This document shows, piece by piece, positions 35,881 to 43,587 of a stretch of 64,000 bases of DNA (position 1 is its first letter; each line of letters begins with the position of its first letter). Position numbers and translations under genes: made by a program. The DNA is from Faunimonas pinastri. Its GTDB lineage: Bacteria > Pseudomonadota > Alphaproteobacteria > Rhizobiales > Afifellaceae. The notes beneath the pieces are model-generated. The model was not told the origin of the DNA. It worked only from the letters and a program-made list of their open reading frames with translations, and did no database searches. Location of the stretch: assembly GCF_900110915.1 (NCBI RefSeq), contig NZ_FOFG01000012.1, positions 62,001-126,000 of the forward strand, read 5' to 3'.

Positions 35881-36911
35881 CGCGGCATCTCCGGCAGGCT
35901 TTCCGCCAGCGCGTTCCAGTTCGGGTCTTCCGCCTTGTCCTCGTCGCGCACGCCGAAGAACTGCGTCACCAGACTGCCGGCCGCGTCATAGAGCTCCACG
36001 GAGGTGACGAAGCCGAAGCGGCTGGGCTTGCGAACGCGCCAGGCCTCCGCGACGAGGTCCTCGCGCAGATGCAGGTTGAACCCGGGGTCGAGGATGTTCA
36101 GCCAGGGTCCGACCGGCTTCACCGTCTGGATCGGACCGCTGTGGATCTGGATGCAGCCGCGACTGCCGACGAAGCACATGATCGGCTGTCCCCGCCCGGC
36201 CGCGCGCTCCATCAGCAGGCGCGGCGCGGTCTCCGTGAGCCGCGCGGCATAGGTGCCATCGAGCAGCGAAAGCGCCTGCCGCCGCGCGAGATCGTGACGC
36301 TTCAGCAGCGGGAAGAACTGGTGGACGTCGGTCATCGCCTGGAAGGAGCGGAGGAAGCCCTCCGGGTCTTCCGGCTGGGCCACCGCCAGCGGTGCGACCG
36401 GCGCGGGCGAGAGATCCAGCCGCAGCGGCGCCGCAATGGCGAAGCGCAGGCGGATCTCGTCGAAGGCGGCGACATCGGAGGACGGGCGGAGATGAACCTT
36501 CACCGCGGCGTCGCCATGGCGGTCGAAGATCTGCAGGCTGCGGCGCGGGCCGCCATCGCCGGGAAGCTCCACGGCAAAGGCCGCGCTCCAGACCTTGGGG
36601 AAAAGACGGAGATCGAGCTCGCCGTTGCGCATGAAACCCGCATGGTCGCTGAGCCTGGTGACGCCGAAGGTGCCCACCTTCTCATGCACGGCCACTTCGT
36701 TGCGCGTCAGGCACATGACCTCGCCGAGCGTCGGCAGCGCCGCCAGCAGCGCCGGCGCGTCGAGGCGAAGCGGCGACACTTCCGGGCCTTCGTGATCGGC
36801 CAGCAGCTCCGCTTCGGAAATGCCCATCTCCGCCGCGAGGTCGCGCGACCGCATCCCGCTCTGGAAGAACGCCTTGGGCGCGCTGCCCCCGATACCCCTG
36901 ATGTCCGTCAT
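35877..36911 (-). CDS. hmuS: Hemin-degrading factor HmuS
   Basis: The 344-residue cytoplasmic protein of the HemS/ChuX family binds imported heme and supports iron release. Two homologous halves are visible; the first has VMCLTRNEVAVHEKVGTF with the candidate heme-ligand His, and the second has ICFVGSRG-like IMCFVGSRGCIQIHSGPIQ. I chose ATG 36911, 14 bp after hemP; the longer frame to 36986 is antisense to hemP. Length is typical. Confidence 0.93.
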   Translation of the reverse strand: MTDIRGIGGSAPKAFFQSGMRSRDLAAEMGISEAELLADHEGPEVSPLRLDAPALLAALPTLGEVMCLTRNEVAVHEKVGTFGVTRLSDHAGFMRNGELDLRLFPKVWSAAFAVELPGDGGPRRSLQIFDRHGDAAVKVHLRPSSDVAAFDEIRLRFAIAAPLRLDLSPAPVAPLAVAQPEDPEGFLRSFQAMTDVHQFFPLLKRHDLARRQALSLLDGTYAARLTETAPRLLMERAAGRGQPIMCFVGSRGCIQIHSGPIQTVKPVGPWLNILDPGFNLHLREDLVAEAWRVRKPSRFGFVTSVELYDAAGSLVTQFFGVRDEDKAEDPNWNALAESLPEMPR

Positions 36912-36924
36912 GGAAGCCTGCCCG

Positions 36925-37104
36925 TCACTTCGTGAGAATGAGCTTTCCCTGCCGCGTTTGGCGGAGCACGTAGCGCTCCGAGCCATGCATGATCACCAGT
37001 TCGCGCCGGCCGCCCAGGAGGGCGTCCGATGCGATCTCGCGCGGAGATCCGTGCTCTCGCGGGTGCAGCGGCGGCGTGGGAGGGGGTGAAGATGCGTGCG
37101 ACAT
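36925..37104 (-). CDS. hemP: Hemin uptake protein HemP/HmuP
   Basis: The 59-residue protein has a disordered Pro/Ser-rich N-terminus and the HemP core IMHGSERYVLRQTRQGKLILTK minus its last residues, ending in the invariant LILTK. In rhizobia HmuP acts as a co-activator needed for heme-receptor gene expression. ATG 37104 is chosen; an in-frame TTG two codons earlier is also possible. It is first in the heme operon, so regulation is read from the 184 bp region upstream. Confidence 0.92.
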   Translation of the reverse strand: MSHASSPPPTPPLHPREHGSPREIASDALLGGRRELVIMHGSERYVLRQTRQGKLILTK

Positions 37105-37105
37105 T

Positions 37106-37151
37106 GTCAACTCTTGACGTCAACTTTGAAGACAGCGGCGAGCGACGTCAA
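37106..37151 (-). promoter_or_regulatory. Cluster of GTCAA/TTGAC half-sites upstream of hemP
   Basis: On the plus strand GTCAA occurs at 37106-37110, 37119-37123 and 37147-37151, and TTGAC at 37114-37118. Two of them join into the palindrome TTGACGTCAA (37114-37123). A TTGACG on the minus strand could be a -35 for hemP. The set may be an operator for an iron regulator. I did not see a clear Irr (ICE) or RirA (IRO) box. Confidence 0.4.
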
Positions 37152-37288
37152 TAGTAGAATTCAGATTTCAGGTTTCTTCTGTTGGAAATCTCCGGGCACG
37201 GCCTGGCTTCCGCGATACGGTTGGCCGGGCAGCGCCGGGCAGCTAGGATCGACGCGACGGAACGCGAGATGAACCCCGGGAGATCGCG

Positions 37289-37768
37289 ATGGAAAAGATG
37301 TCCGATCACGAGGCGCTGCTGAGGGAGGCATTCCGGGTCGCCCGCGAGGCGCGCGAAGCCGGCACCCACCCCTTCGGCGCGGTGCTGGTCGGGCCGGACG
37401 GGACCGTTCTGATGGAGCAGCAGAATGCCTTCCAGCCCGACCACGACATGACCGGCCACGCCGAACGCGTACTGATGACGCGCGCCTCCAAGACCTATGA
37501 CGCGGCTTTTCTGAAGGAATGCAGCATGTACACGTCGGCCGAGCCCTGCGCGATGTGCGCCGGCGCGGCCTACTGGGTCGGGATCAGACGCGTGGTCTAC
37601 GGCTTGAGTGAGAAGCAGCTCAAGGCGATCACCGGCGACCACCCGGAGAACCCGACGCTGGACCTGCCCTGCCGCGCGGTGTTCGAGGCCGGCCAGCGCG
37701 CGGTGGAGGTGATCGGCCCGCTGCTGGTGGAGGAAGCCGCCGCCCTGCACGAGGGCATGTGGGACTGA
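37289..37768 (+). CDS. Nucleoside/guanine deaminase-type zinc deaminase
   Basis: The 159-residue protein of the cytidine deaminase superfamily has the catalytic HAE in MTGHAERVL and the zinc cysteines in EPCAMC. THPFGAVLVGPDG near residue 26 is typical of the guanine deaminase/tRNA adenosine deaminase branch. The start is ATG 37289 with GGGAG a few bases upstream. It is divergent from the heme operon and convergent with the thiamin salvage operon. The substrate cannot be fixed by eye; TadA is less likely because typical TadA C-terminal residues are not evident. Confidence 0.87.
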   Translation: MEKMSDHEALLREAFRVAREAREAGTHPFGAVLVGPDGTVLMEQQNAFQPDHDMTGHAERVLMTRASKTYDAAFLKECSMYTSAEPCAMCAGAAYWVGIRRVVYGLSEKQLKAITGDHPENPTLDLPCRAVFEAGQRAVEVIGPLLVEEAAALHEGMWD

Positions 37769-37792
37769 AGCTCCCCGGAGGTCCGACGGGCC

Positions 37793-39067
37793 TCAGCGGG
37801 GCGTGTTCGACCAGTCGTGGATGAAGCCGAGCAGCACTTTCGTGAAGGTCTTCAGCTGTTCGATCGAAACCTGCTCGTTGACCGAGTGGGCCTGCCGCAG
37901 TTCGCCCGGTCCATAGATCACGGCCGGAATGCCCGCCGCGCCGAACCAGCCGCCATCGGTGACGCTGGACGAGACGTCCATCTCCGGCCGGGTGCCCGTG
38001 ACGCCCAGATGATGGCTTGCCAGAAGCTGGACGCCCGGATGCCCGGGATCGACCTCCAGCGACGGGAAGATCTCGCCGCGATCGACGATCATCGACTTGC
38101 CGCCCCAGACGAAGGTGGGCGGGTTTTCCCGGAGCCATGGATCGGCGGCAGCGACCGCCGCGATATGCGCCTCGATCTCGCGCGTGATCTCCTCATGCGT
38201 TTCGTTGGGATAGAAGTGGACGGTGATCCAGAGCCGGCATTCGTCGGCGATGAAGGCGGCGTGGCGGCCGCCCTCGATCACGGCGGGGTTGATGGTCGTG
38301 GAGCCGAGCGGGCAGCCGGGATAGCTCTTGGTCACGGCCCAGTGCTGTTCCAGGTCGCGCAGCCCGCCCATCACCTTGGTCATCTTCTCGATGGCGCTGG
38401 CGGCATGCAGGCCGCCGCCGGCATGGATCATCTGCCGCCGGGTGCCGTCATGATAGGTGCGAGCGCTCTTCACCGTGACCCAGCCGGTGATGACCCCGCC
38501 CTGCCCCTTCATGTGGAGGTCGGAGGTATCCACCACCACGGCGAGATCAGCCGTATAGCCCTTGTTGCAGCACTGAAGCGTGCCGGCCTCGCCGACCTCC
38601 TCGCCGATGACCGATTCGAAGGTGACGTCGCCCCGAAGTTCCAGACCGGATTCATGCAGGAGGCGCACCGCGAAAAGCGCCCCGGCCAGGCCGCCCTTCA
38701 TGTCGGCCGCACCCCGCCCGATCACCACGCCGTCGCGGACGATAGGCTGGAACGGCCCGGTCTCCCAGGGCTCGTCGGGGCTGACTTCCGCGACGTCGAC
38801 ATGGCCATTGAGGATGAGGCTGCGGAAGCCGTCCGACCGGCGGCCCTTGCGCACGCCGACGACGTTGGGATCGCCCGGATAGATGTCCCAGGTCTCCGTG
38901 GAGAAGCCGGACGCTTCGAGATGCCGCCCGATAAAGGCCTGCGCCTCGCTTGTGTTGCGAGCCGGCGGGGCGGGCGTTTCGAACGCGATCAGCGTGGTCA
39001 GCAGGTCGACCAGCTCGCCTTCCCGCTCGTCGACCTTGTTCAGCAAATCCTGCAGCGTCTCGGCCAA
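37793..39067 (-). CDS. ArgE/DapE-family deacylase, probable formylaminopyrimidine deformylase (YlmB-like)
   Basis: An M20 zinc hydrolase of about 424 residues with the metal and active-site set LNGHVDVAEV, GRGAADMKGG and VIGEEVGEAGT. In thiamin salvage, YlmB of this family removes the formyl group from N-formyl-4-amino-5-aminomethyl-2-methylpyrimidine. Position at the end of tenA-thiZ-thiX-thiY makes that the best guess. I chose TTG 39067 because GGAG lies six bases upstream; GTG at 39082 is an alternative. The frame upstream to 39274 overlaps thiY and is non-coding in character. Sequence alone would only support deacylase. Confidence 0.85.
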   Translation of the reverse strand: MAETLQDLLNKVDEREGELVDLLTTLIAFETPAPPARNTSEAQAFIGRHLEASGFSTETWDIYPGDPNVVGVRKGRRSDGFRSLILNGHVDVAEVSPDEPWETGPFQPIVRDGVVIGRGAADMKGGLAGALFAVRLLHESGLELRGDVTFESVIGEEVGEAGTLQCCNKGYTADLAVVVDTSDLHMKGQGGVITGWVTVKSARTYHDGTRRQMIHAGGGLHAASAIEKMTKVMGGLRDLEQHWAVTKSYPGCPLGSTTINPAVIEGGRHAAFIADECRLWITVHFYPNETHEEITREIEAHIAAVAAADPWLRENPPTFVWGGKSMIVDRGEIFPSLEVDPGHPGVQLLASHHLGVTGTRPEMDVSSSVTDGGWFGAAGIPAVIYGPGELRQAHSVNEQVSIEQLKTFTKVLLGFIHDWSNTPR

Positions 39068-39126
39068 GGCAATCTCCAGCACGGGGGTTCGCTCTTCCGG
39101 CGGCAATGGGGCGCGAGCCCCGCCGA

Positions 39127-40083
39127 TTATTTCGTCACGTCGATCGCGTAATCGGAGACCGGGAGTTCCTTCTTGATCAGCTTGCTGTCGAAGAGAAACT
39201 TGCCGTAGGCCTCGTAGCGGGCGGCGTCGAGTTTGGCGGGGTCCTTGTCGAACATCGGCAGGGTCTGCTGCCACGACGCCTTGTTCAACTCGTTGTTCAG
39301 GTCCGCATGTTCCTTCGCGAACGTGGCCCAGGTCTCCGCGGGATGGGCGAGGAGATAGTCCGTTCCCTTCTTCAGCGCCGCCAGGAACTTCGGGATGCGC
39401 GGGTCCTTGGCGCTGTCCTTGTTGGCGAGGATGATCAGTTCGTCATAGGCCGGGATGCCGTAATCCTCGACGTTGAAGACCACCGGGGTGACCCCGTGCT
39501 CCTTGATCTCGTTCACCTCGACATTGCGGTAGGCGCCGATCACACCGTCCACCTGCTTTGACAGAAGCGCGCTGACCAGCTGGAAGTTGACGTTGACGAG
39601 GCTGACGTCCTTCACGGACAGGCCGCCCTTTGCCAGCATGGTGCCGAGCGTCGCGTCCTCCACGCCGCTGACGGAGAAGCCGATCTTCTTGCCCTTGAAA
39701 CCGGCGATATCCTTGATGCCGTTGCCTTCGATCGCCAGCAGCGTGTTCAGCGGATGGTCGATCAGCGTGCCGACGCGCACCACCGGCAGGCCCTGGTCGG
39801 CCAGGAGATAGAGCTGCGGCTGGTAGCTGAGGGCGAGATCCACCTGCTTGGCGGCGAGCAGGCGCGGCGGCACGCTCGGATCGGCGGGCGGCACGATCTC
39901 AACGTCGAGGCCCTCGTCCTTGAAGGCGCCGATCTGCTGGGCCACCAGGATCGGCGCGTGATCCGGATTGATGAACCAGTCGAGCATGACGGTCAGCTTG
40001 TCGGCGGCATGGGCCGACTGCATCATTATGAGGGCGGCGACCGTTCCCAGAGCAAGTCTATTCAGCACAAGTCTCTTCAGCAT
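39127..40083 (-). CDS. thiY: Periplasmic thiamin-pyrimidine binding protein (NMT1/THI5-like)
   Basis: The 318-residue solute-binding protein has a signal peptide (LALGTVAALIMMQSAHA, cleavage near 26) followed by the THI5/NMT1 core LTVMLDWFINPDHAPILVAQ. This family binds formylaminopyrimidine or hydroxymethylpyrimidine. It forms an importer with the adjacent permease and ATPase genes. ATG 40083 is the only sensible start next to a signal peptide. Confidence 0.9.
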   Translation of the reverse strand: MLKRLVLNRLALGTVAALIMMQSAHAADKLTVMLDWFINPDHAPILVAQQIGAFKDEGLDVEIVPPADPSVPPRLLAAKQVDLALSYQPQLYLLADQGLPVVRVGTLIDHPLNTLLAIEGNGIKDIAGFKGKKIGFSVSGVEDATLGTMLAKGGLSVKDVSLVNVNFQLVSALLSKQVDGVIGAYRNVEVNEIKEHGVTPVVFNVEDYGIPAYDELIILANKDSAKDPRIPKFLAALKKGTDYLLAHPAETWATFAKEHADLNNELNKASWQQTLPMFDKDPAKLDAARYEAYGKFLFDSKLIKKELPVSDYAIDVTK

Positions 40084-40106
40084 CGTGCGGTCCTTCGTGT
40101 GCGATG

Positions 40107-40898
40107 TCAGGCGGATCTGCCGGCGGGGTGGCTGGCGTCGGGAACCCAGTAAAGGATCCGGCGCAGGAGGATATCGACGAGCTGCCAGAGAAAGACAGCC
40201 ATCAGCGACAGGAGGAAGAGCGCCGCGAAGCAGACGTCGGTCTGCATGCGGGCGTTGGAATTGAGCATGACATAGCCGAGCCCGCTGGCGGAGCCGACCC
40301 ATTCGCCGATGACCGCGCCGATCGGCGCCACCGCCGCCGCGACGCGCAGGCCGGAGCCGAAAGCAGGCAGCGCCGCCACCAGCCGGACGTGCCGCAGCTG
40401 CGCGTAGGGCGAAGCGCGCATGGTTTTGGCGAGATCGATCCAGCCGGTCTCCGTCCGCCGCAGTCCGTCGAAGAAGGAGGCGGTGACGGGGAAGAAGATC
40501 ACCAACATGGCCATGATGACCTTGGAGGCGAGGCCGAACCCGAACCAGAGGACGAGCAGCGGCGCCAGCGCGAAGACCGGGATAGCCTGGCTGACGACGA
40601 GGACCGGCATCATCCAGCGCTGGAAGAGCGGCGAGAACATCATGGCGAGCGCGAGGCTGGCGCCGAGCAGCAGGCCGAAACCGAGCCCCAGCATGATTTC
40701 GCAGATGGTGATCAGCGCGTTATGGGCGAGATAGCCGCGCCCGTTCCAGAGCGCGACTGCCACACGGTCCGGCGTCGGCAGCATGTAGGACGGAACGCGG
40801 AAGAGCAGCGTCAGCCCCCACCAGATGAGGATCAGGCCGACAAAGATCAGCAGTCCACGCCCGCCACGGCCGAGACGAAGGGTTCGTCCGGCCGTCAT
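40107..40898 (-). CDS. thiX: ABC transporter permease for thiamin pyrimidine precursor
   Basis: The 263-residue permease of the SsuC/TauC-like group has six predicted membrane segments and the EAA-like loop TMRASPYAQLRHVRLVAALPAFGSGL. Its start overlaps the stop of thiZ and it precedes thiY by 23 bp. Assignment to ThiX rests on operon context with thiY, thiZ and tenA. Confidence 0.88.
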   Translation of the reverse strand: MTAGRTLRLGRGGRGLLIFVGLILIWWGLTLLFRVPSYMLPTPDRVAVALWNGRGYLAHNALITICEIMLGLGFGLLLGASLALAMMFSPLFQRWMMPVLVVSQAIPVFALAPLLVLWFGFGLASKVIMAMLVIFFPVTASFFDGLRRTETGWIDLAKTMRASPYAQLRHVRLVAALPAFGSGLRVAAAVAPIGAVIGEWVGSASGLGYVMLNSNARMQTDVCFAALFLLSLMAVFLWQLVDILLRRILYWVPDASHPAGRSA

Positions 40899-41665
40899 CG
40901 CGACGCCTCCACGAGAAGCCGCAGCAAATGGCCCTGGCTGGTGAGGACGGCGGGATCGTCCGGCGCGCGCGGCGGCTGGCCGGGCACCGTGAACGGCTCG
41001 CCCAGCCGGGCGGGATGGCCGGAGAGCACCATCAGATGATGGCCGAGCCGGCAGGCTTCCAGCGGATCATGCGTGATGAGGAGCACGGTCCGGTCCGCCA
41101 GCAGCTCGGCGGCCAAGTCCTGCACCATCGCGCGGGTAATCGCGTCGAGCGCCGAGAACGGCTCGTCCATCAGCACGATCGGCTGGCGCTCGTAGAGCGT
41201 GCGGGCGATCGCGGCGCGCTGGCGCATGCCGCCGGAAAGCGCCGCCGGAAGCGCCTTTTGCCGGGTGGACAGACCGACACGCTCAAGCAGGTGCTCGGCC
41301 CATGGCCGGTCGACGGGTTCGCGGCGCAGCCGCGCGCCCAGCGTCACGTTCTGCATCACCGTCAGCCACGGATAAAGCAGGTCCTGCTGGCCCATATAGG
41401 CGATGCGACCGGGGATCGGCAGGCCGTCGGTGCCGATGACCGACCCGGCGGTGGCATCGGCGAGACCGGCGATGATCTTGAGCAGGCTGCTCTTGCCGAC
41501 GCCGCTGGAGCCCAGCAACGCCACGAATTCGCCGCCGGAGATTTCGAAGGACAGGTTCTCGAAAACCGTCTGCGCGCCGAAACGCAACGTCAGGTCCCGG
41601 ACCCGGATGCCCGGGTTCCCGCCGTTCGGCGTCTGATCGCGCGTCGCGGCCGCGGCTGCGTCCAT
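40895..41665 (-). CDS. thiZ: ABC transporter ATP-binding protein for thiamin pyrimidine precursor
   Basis: The 256-residue ATPase has Walker A GSSGVGKSSLLK, signature LSGGMRQRAAIARTL, Walker B IVLMDEPFSALD and the H-loop LLITHDPLEA, all in the nitrate/sulfonate/taurine (SsuB-like) style that pairs with this permease type. ATG 41665 is chosen; the much longer open frame upstream runs antisense-like through tenA. It lies 56 bp downstream of tenA. Confidence 0.9.
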   Translation of the reverse strand: MDAAAAATRDQTPNGGNPGIRVRDLTLRFGAQTVFENLSFEISGGEFVALLGSSGVGKSSLLKIIAGLADATAGSVIGTDGLPIPGRIAYMGQQDLLYPWLTVMQNVTLGARLRREPVDRPWAEHLLERVGLSTRQKALPAALSGGMRQRAAIARTLYERQPIVLMDEPFSALDAITRAMVQDLAAELLADRTVLLITHDPLEACRLGHHLMVLSGHPARLGEPFTVPGQPPRAPDDPAVLTSQGHLLRLLVEASR

Positions 41666-41721
41666 TCGAGGTCTTACCAAGGCAACCAACGGCTCAGTCC
41701 CTCCGCTCGGTCGGATTGTCG

Positions 41722-42420
41722 TTATCGGGGCTCCGGCCGCGCGGCGTCGAGGCCCATCTGCCAGAAAGCGGTTTCCAGCCGCGTCGCGGTCAGGAAAATG
41801 CGCGACAGGCTTTCGAACCGGGCTTCCCCGCCATAGCGCCGGCTGAGATCCTCCAGCTTGTCCAGCGCGGTGCGAACGCTCGTCTTGTATTCCTCGCTGT
41901 CGTAGTTCCGAAGCCACGCGCCATAGGGGCTGCCGTCCAGCACCGTGGCGGGATCGGCGAGCAGAAGCTGGCCCACTTCCGCGTAACCCGCGACGCAGGG
42001 CATCAGCGCCACCGTGAGATCCAGGATATCCCCGGTATGGCCGACATCGCTGACATAGCGGGTATAGGTCATGGTTTCCGGCGCTTCCGGCTCGGCCGCC
42101 ATGCTTGCCTCGTCGAGACCCCAGCCCGCGCAATAACCCACATGCAGCGGGATCTCGGCCAGCACGGCTTCCACGCCCGCCGCGGCGGCGCGGATATCGG
42201 CGAGGTTCGTGCTCTTGTAGACCGACAGGCCATAGGCGCGGGCGAACTGCGTCAGGAACAGATAATCCTGAACGAGAAAGCGGCGGAAGCAGGCCTCCGG
42301 CAGCGACCCGGTCCCCAGCGCCCGCACGAAAGGATGGCTGACATAGCCGGTCCATTCGTCGCCGGCCGCGGCGCGCAGCCGCCCGAAGAAGCCCGTATCG
42401 AAGTCGATGCTCGTGCTCAT
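41722..42420 (-). CDS. tenA: Aminopyrimidine aminohydrolase TenA (thiaminase II)
   Basis: The 232-residue helical enzyme hydrolyses aminomethylpyrimidine to hydroxymethylpyrimidine, the last salvage step before phosphorylation. The active-site cysteine is in ALMPCVAGYAEVG. The N-terminal YVSHPFVRALGTGSLPEACF and FLVQDYLFL are typical of TenA. GAGG four bases before ATG 42420 is a good ribosome site. It is the first gene of the operon. No TPP riboswitch is recognisable in the 300 bp upstream. Confidence 0.93.
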   Translation of the reverse strand: MSTSIDFDTGFFGRLRAAAGDEWTGYVSHPFVRALGTGSLPEACFRRFLVQDYLFLTQFARAYGLSVYKSTNLADIRAAAAGVEAVLAEIPLHVGYCAGWGLDEASMAAEPEAPETMTYTRYVSDVGHTGDILDLTVALMPCVAGYAEVGQLLLADPATVLDGSPYGAWLRNYDSEEYKTSVRTALDKLEDLSRRYGGEARFESLSRIFLTATRLETAFWQMGLDAARPEPR

Positions 42421-42729
42421 GAACCCTCTTGCGCGTGTCCGTCGAAGCAGTCGAATCGTTTCGGCTGCGTGCGGAGCCTTCTAGGCCGGACGCCGCGCCA
42501 CGACCATCATCTCCTTTACGCGGCGGAAGACGGCGTTCGCCCCGGACGTCAAGACGGGCTGCCCTCCGACGGCCGGTGGCACCCCGGCGCATTCAGAACC
42601 ACCGGGATCTCCGGCCGGGCGGAGTTTGCAGGCTTCCGAACCGAAGGTTGCCCCCGCGCATTGCCGGGGTTTGGCATCGGCGTGGCCGATGCAAGAAACA
42701 AGCCGGAGAGGCCCGCGCCCGCCCATGCG
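42421..42729 (-). other. Intergenic stretch with no supported gene
   Basis: The 309 bp between tenA and the oxoprolinase remnant contain only an 81-codon frame (42726-42481, minus) of unusual composition with no recognisable family. It has no T-rich terminator and no THI box. It is probably leftover DNA from the deletion event next to it plus the tenA promoter. Confidence 0.5.
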
Positions 42730-42940
42730 TCACGCCTCGGGTGCGCCGAAGCCGCCGCCGGTGGGCGTGATGACGGTGATCGCCTCGCCCGCTTCCAGCA
42801 TCGTCTGCGCGCAGCCGGGCAGGATCTCGTTCTGACCCTCGAAGCATCTTGCGGGTGTGCAACCGCCCAGCGGGATCGCGGCCGATGACATCGGTGAGCG
42901 TGCCGCCGCGGTCGATCCAGAAATCCCAGACGCCGGTCAT
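42730..42940 (-). pseudogene. 5-oxoprolinase (hydantoinase A/B fusion) remnant with internal deletion
   Basis: From ATG 42940 the first 32 codons read [20 protein letters not shown] and on to HTRKM, the N-terminus of 5-oxoprolinase/hydantoinase A. At about 42840-42846 the frame breaks. A second frame then reads [20 protein letters not shown] and ends [12 protein letters not shown] with a stop at 42730, the C-terminus of the HyuB half. Full-length fused enzymes have about 1200 residues, so some 3.4 kb is missing and only the two ends are left. The protein would normally hydrolyse 5-oxoproline to glutamate. It is divergent from the frameshifted marR next door. Confidence 0.85.
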
Positions 42941-43033
42941 CGCAGTTCCCCTCACGCAAGATCCTCAACGCCGATACTTCGTCGGCATTTTGTCTCCAGC
43001 TGAGAGCGTTCTTCGACGGAAGGGGAGACCATC

Positions 43034-43571
43034 ATGACGGCGGAGGACAGCAAAGAGAACGCAATCCCGGCGCTCGGGCCCATCCTCTCCTCCGGCCACC
43101 TTGCCGCGCGCGCTGCCCGCACTGTCGGAGGTGGAGTTCGGGGTCATCATGCTGACCCATGCCTTCAACCGCTGGATGGTCCGCTGCATGGCGGCGGCCG
43201 GCGTGCCGGACCTTTCCCCGATTGACGTGCCGGTGCTGCACAACGTCAACCATCGCGACAAGCCGAAGACCCTCGCCGACATCTGCCTCGTCCTCAACAT
43301 CGAGGACACGCATGTCGTCGCCTACGCGCTGAAGAAGCTGGAGCGGCTGAAGCTGGTGGAGAGCGGCCGGCGCGGCAAGGAGAAGCTGGCGCTGGTGACC
43401 GCCGAAGGCCGCGCCGCCTGCGAGCGGTATGGCCGGATCCGGGAAGCGCTGCTGGTTCCCTCGGTCGGGGCGACGCAATTTTCCGGCGAGATGCTGTCCG
43501 AGCTCGCCAGCCATATCCGGGCGCTTTCCAGCCATTACGACCAGTCCTGCCGGGCCGCCGCCTCGCTCTAG
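43034..43571 (+). pseudogene. MarR-type winged-helix regulator with a frameshift
   Basis: ATG 43034, with AGGGGAG six bases upstream, opens a frame reading MTAEDSKENAIPALGPILSS and on to GHLAA, then loses the family sequence. The main body continues in another frame (ALPALSEVEFGVIM onward, winged-helix region KTLADICLVLNIEDTHVV) to the stop at 43571. The switch is at 43105-43113, inside the run GCGCGCGC, and fits loss of one GC pair or gain of one base. Alternatively translation starts at TTG 43101, giving 156 residues, but that codon has no ribosome site. A sequencing error is possible. The gene probably controlled the neighbouring oxoprolinase. Confidence 0.75.
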
Positions 43572-43587
43572 AACCGGCGCCCGGCTT

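Noticed and set aside
40895-42592. 565-codon frame covering thiZ and tenA
   Set aside because: Only its last 257 codons (from 41665) form the ATPase; the rest is a shadow of tenA in another frame.
42481-42726. 81-codon minus-strand frame after the oxoprolinase remnant
   Set aside because: It has a weak GAGG before its ATG but lower GC at third positions than its neighbours, and no recognisable sequence; not enough to call a gene.
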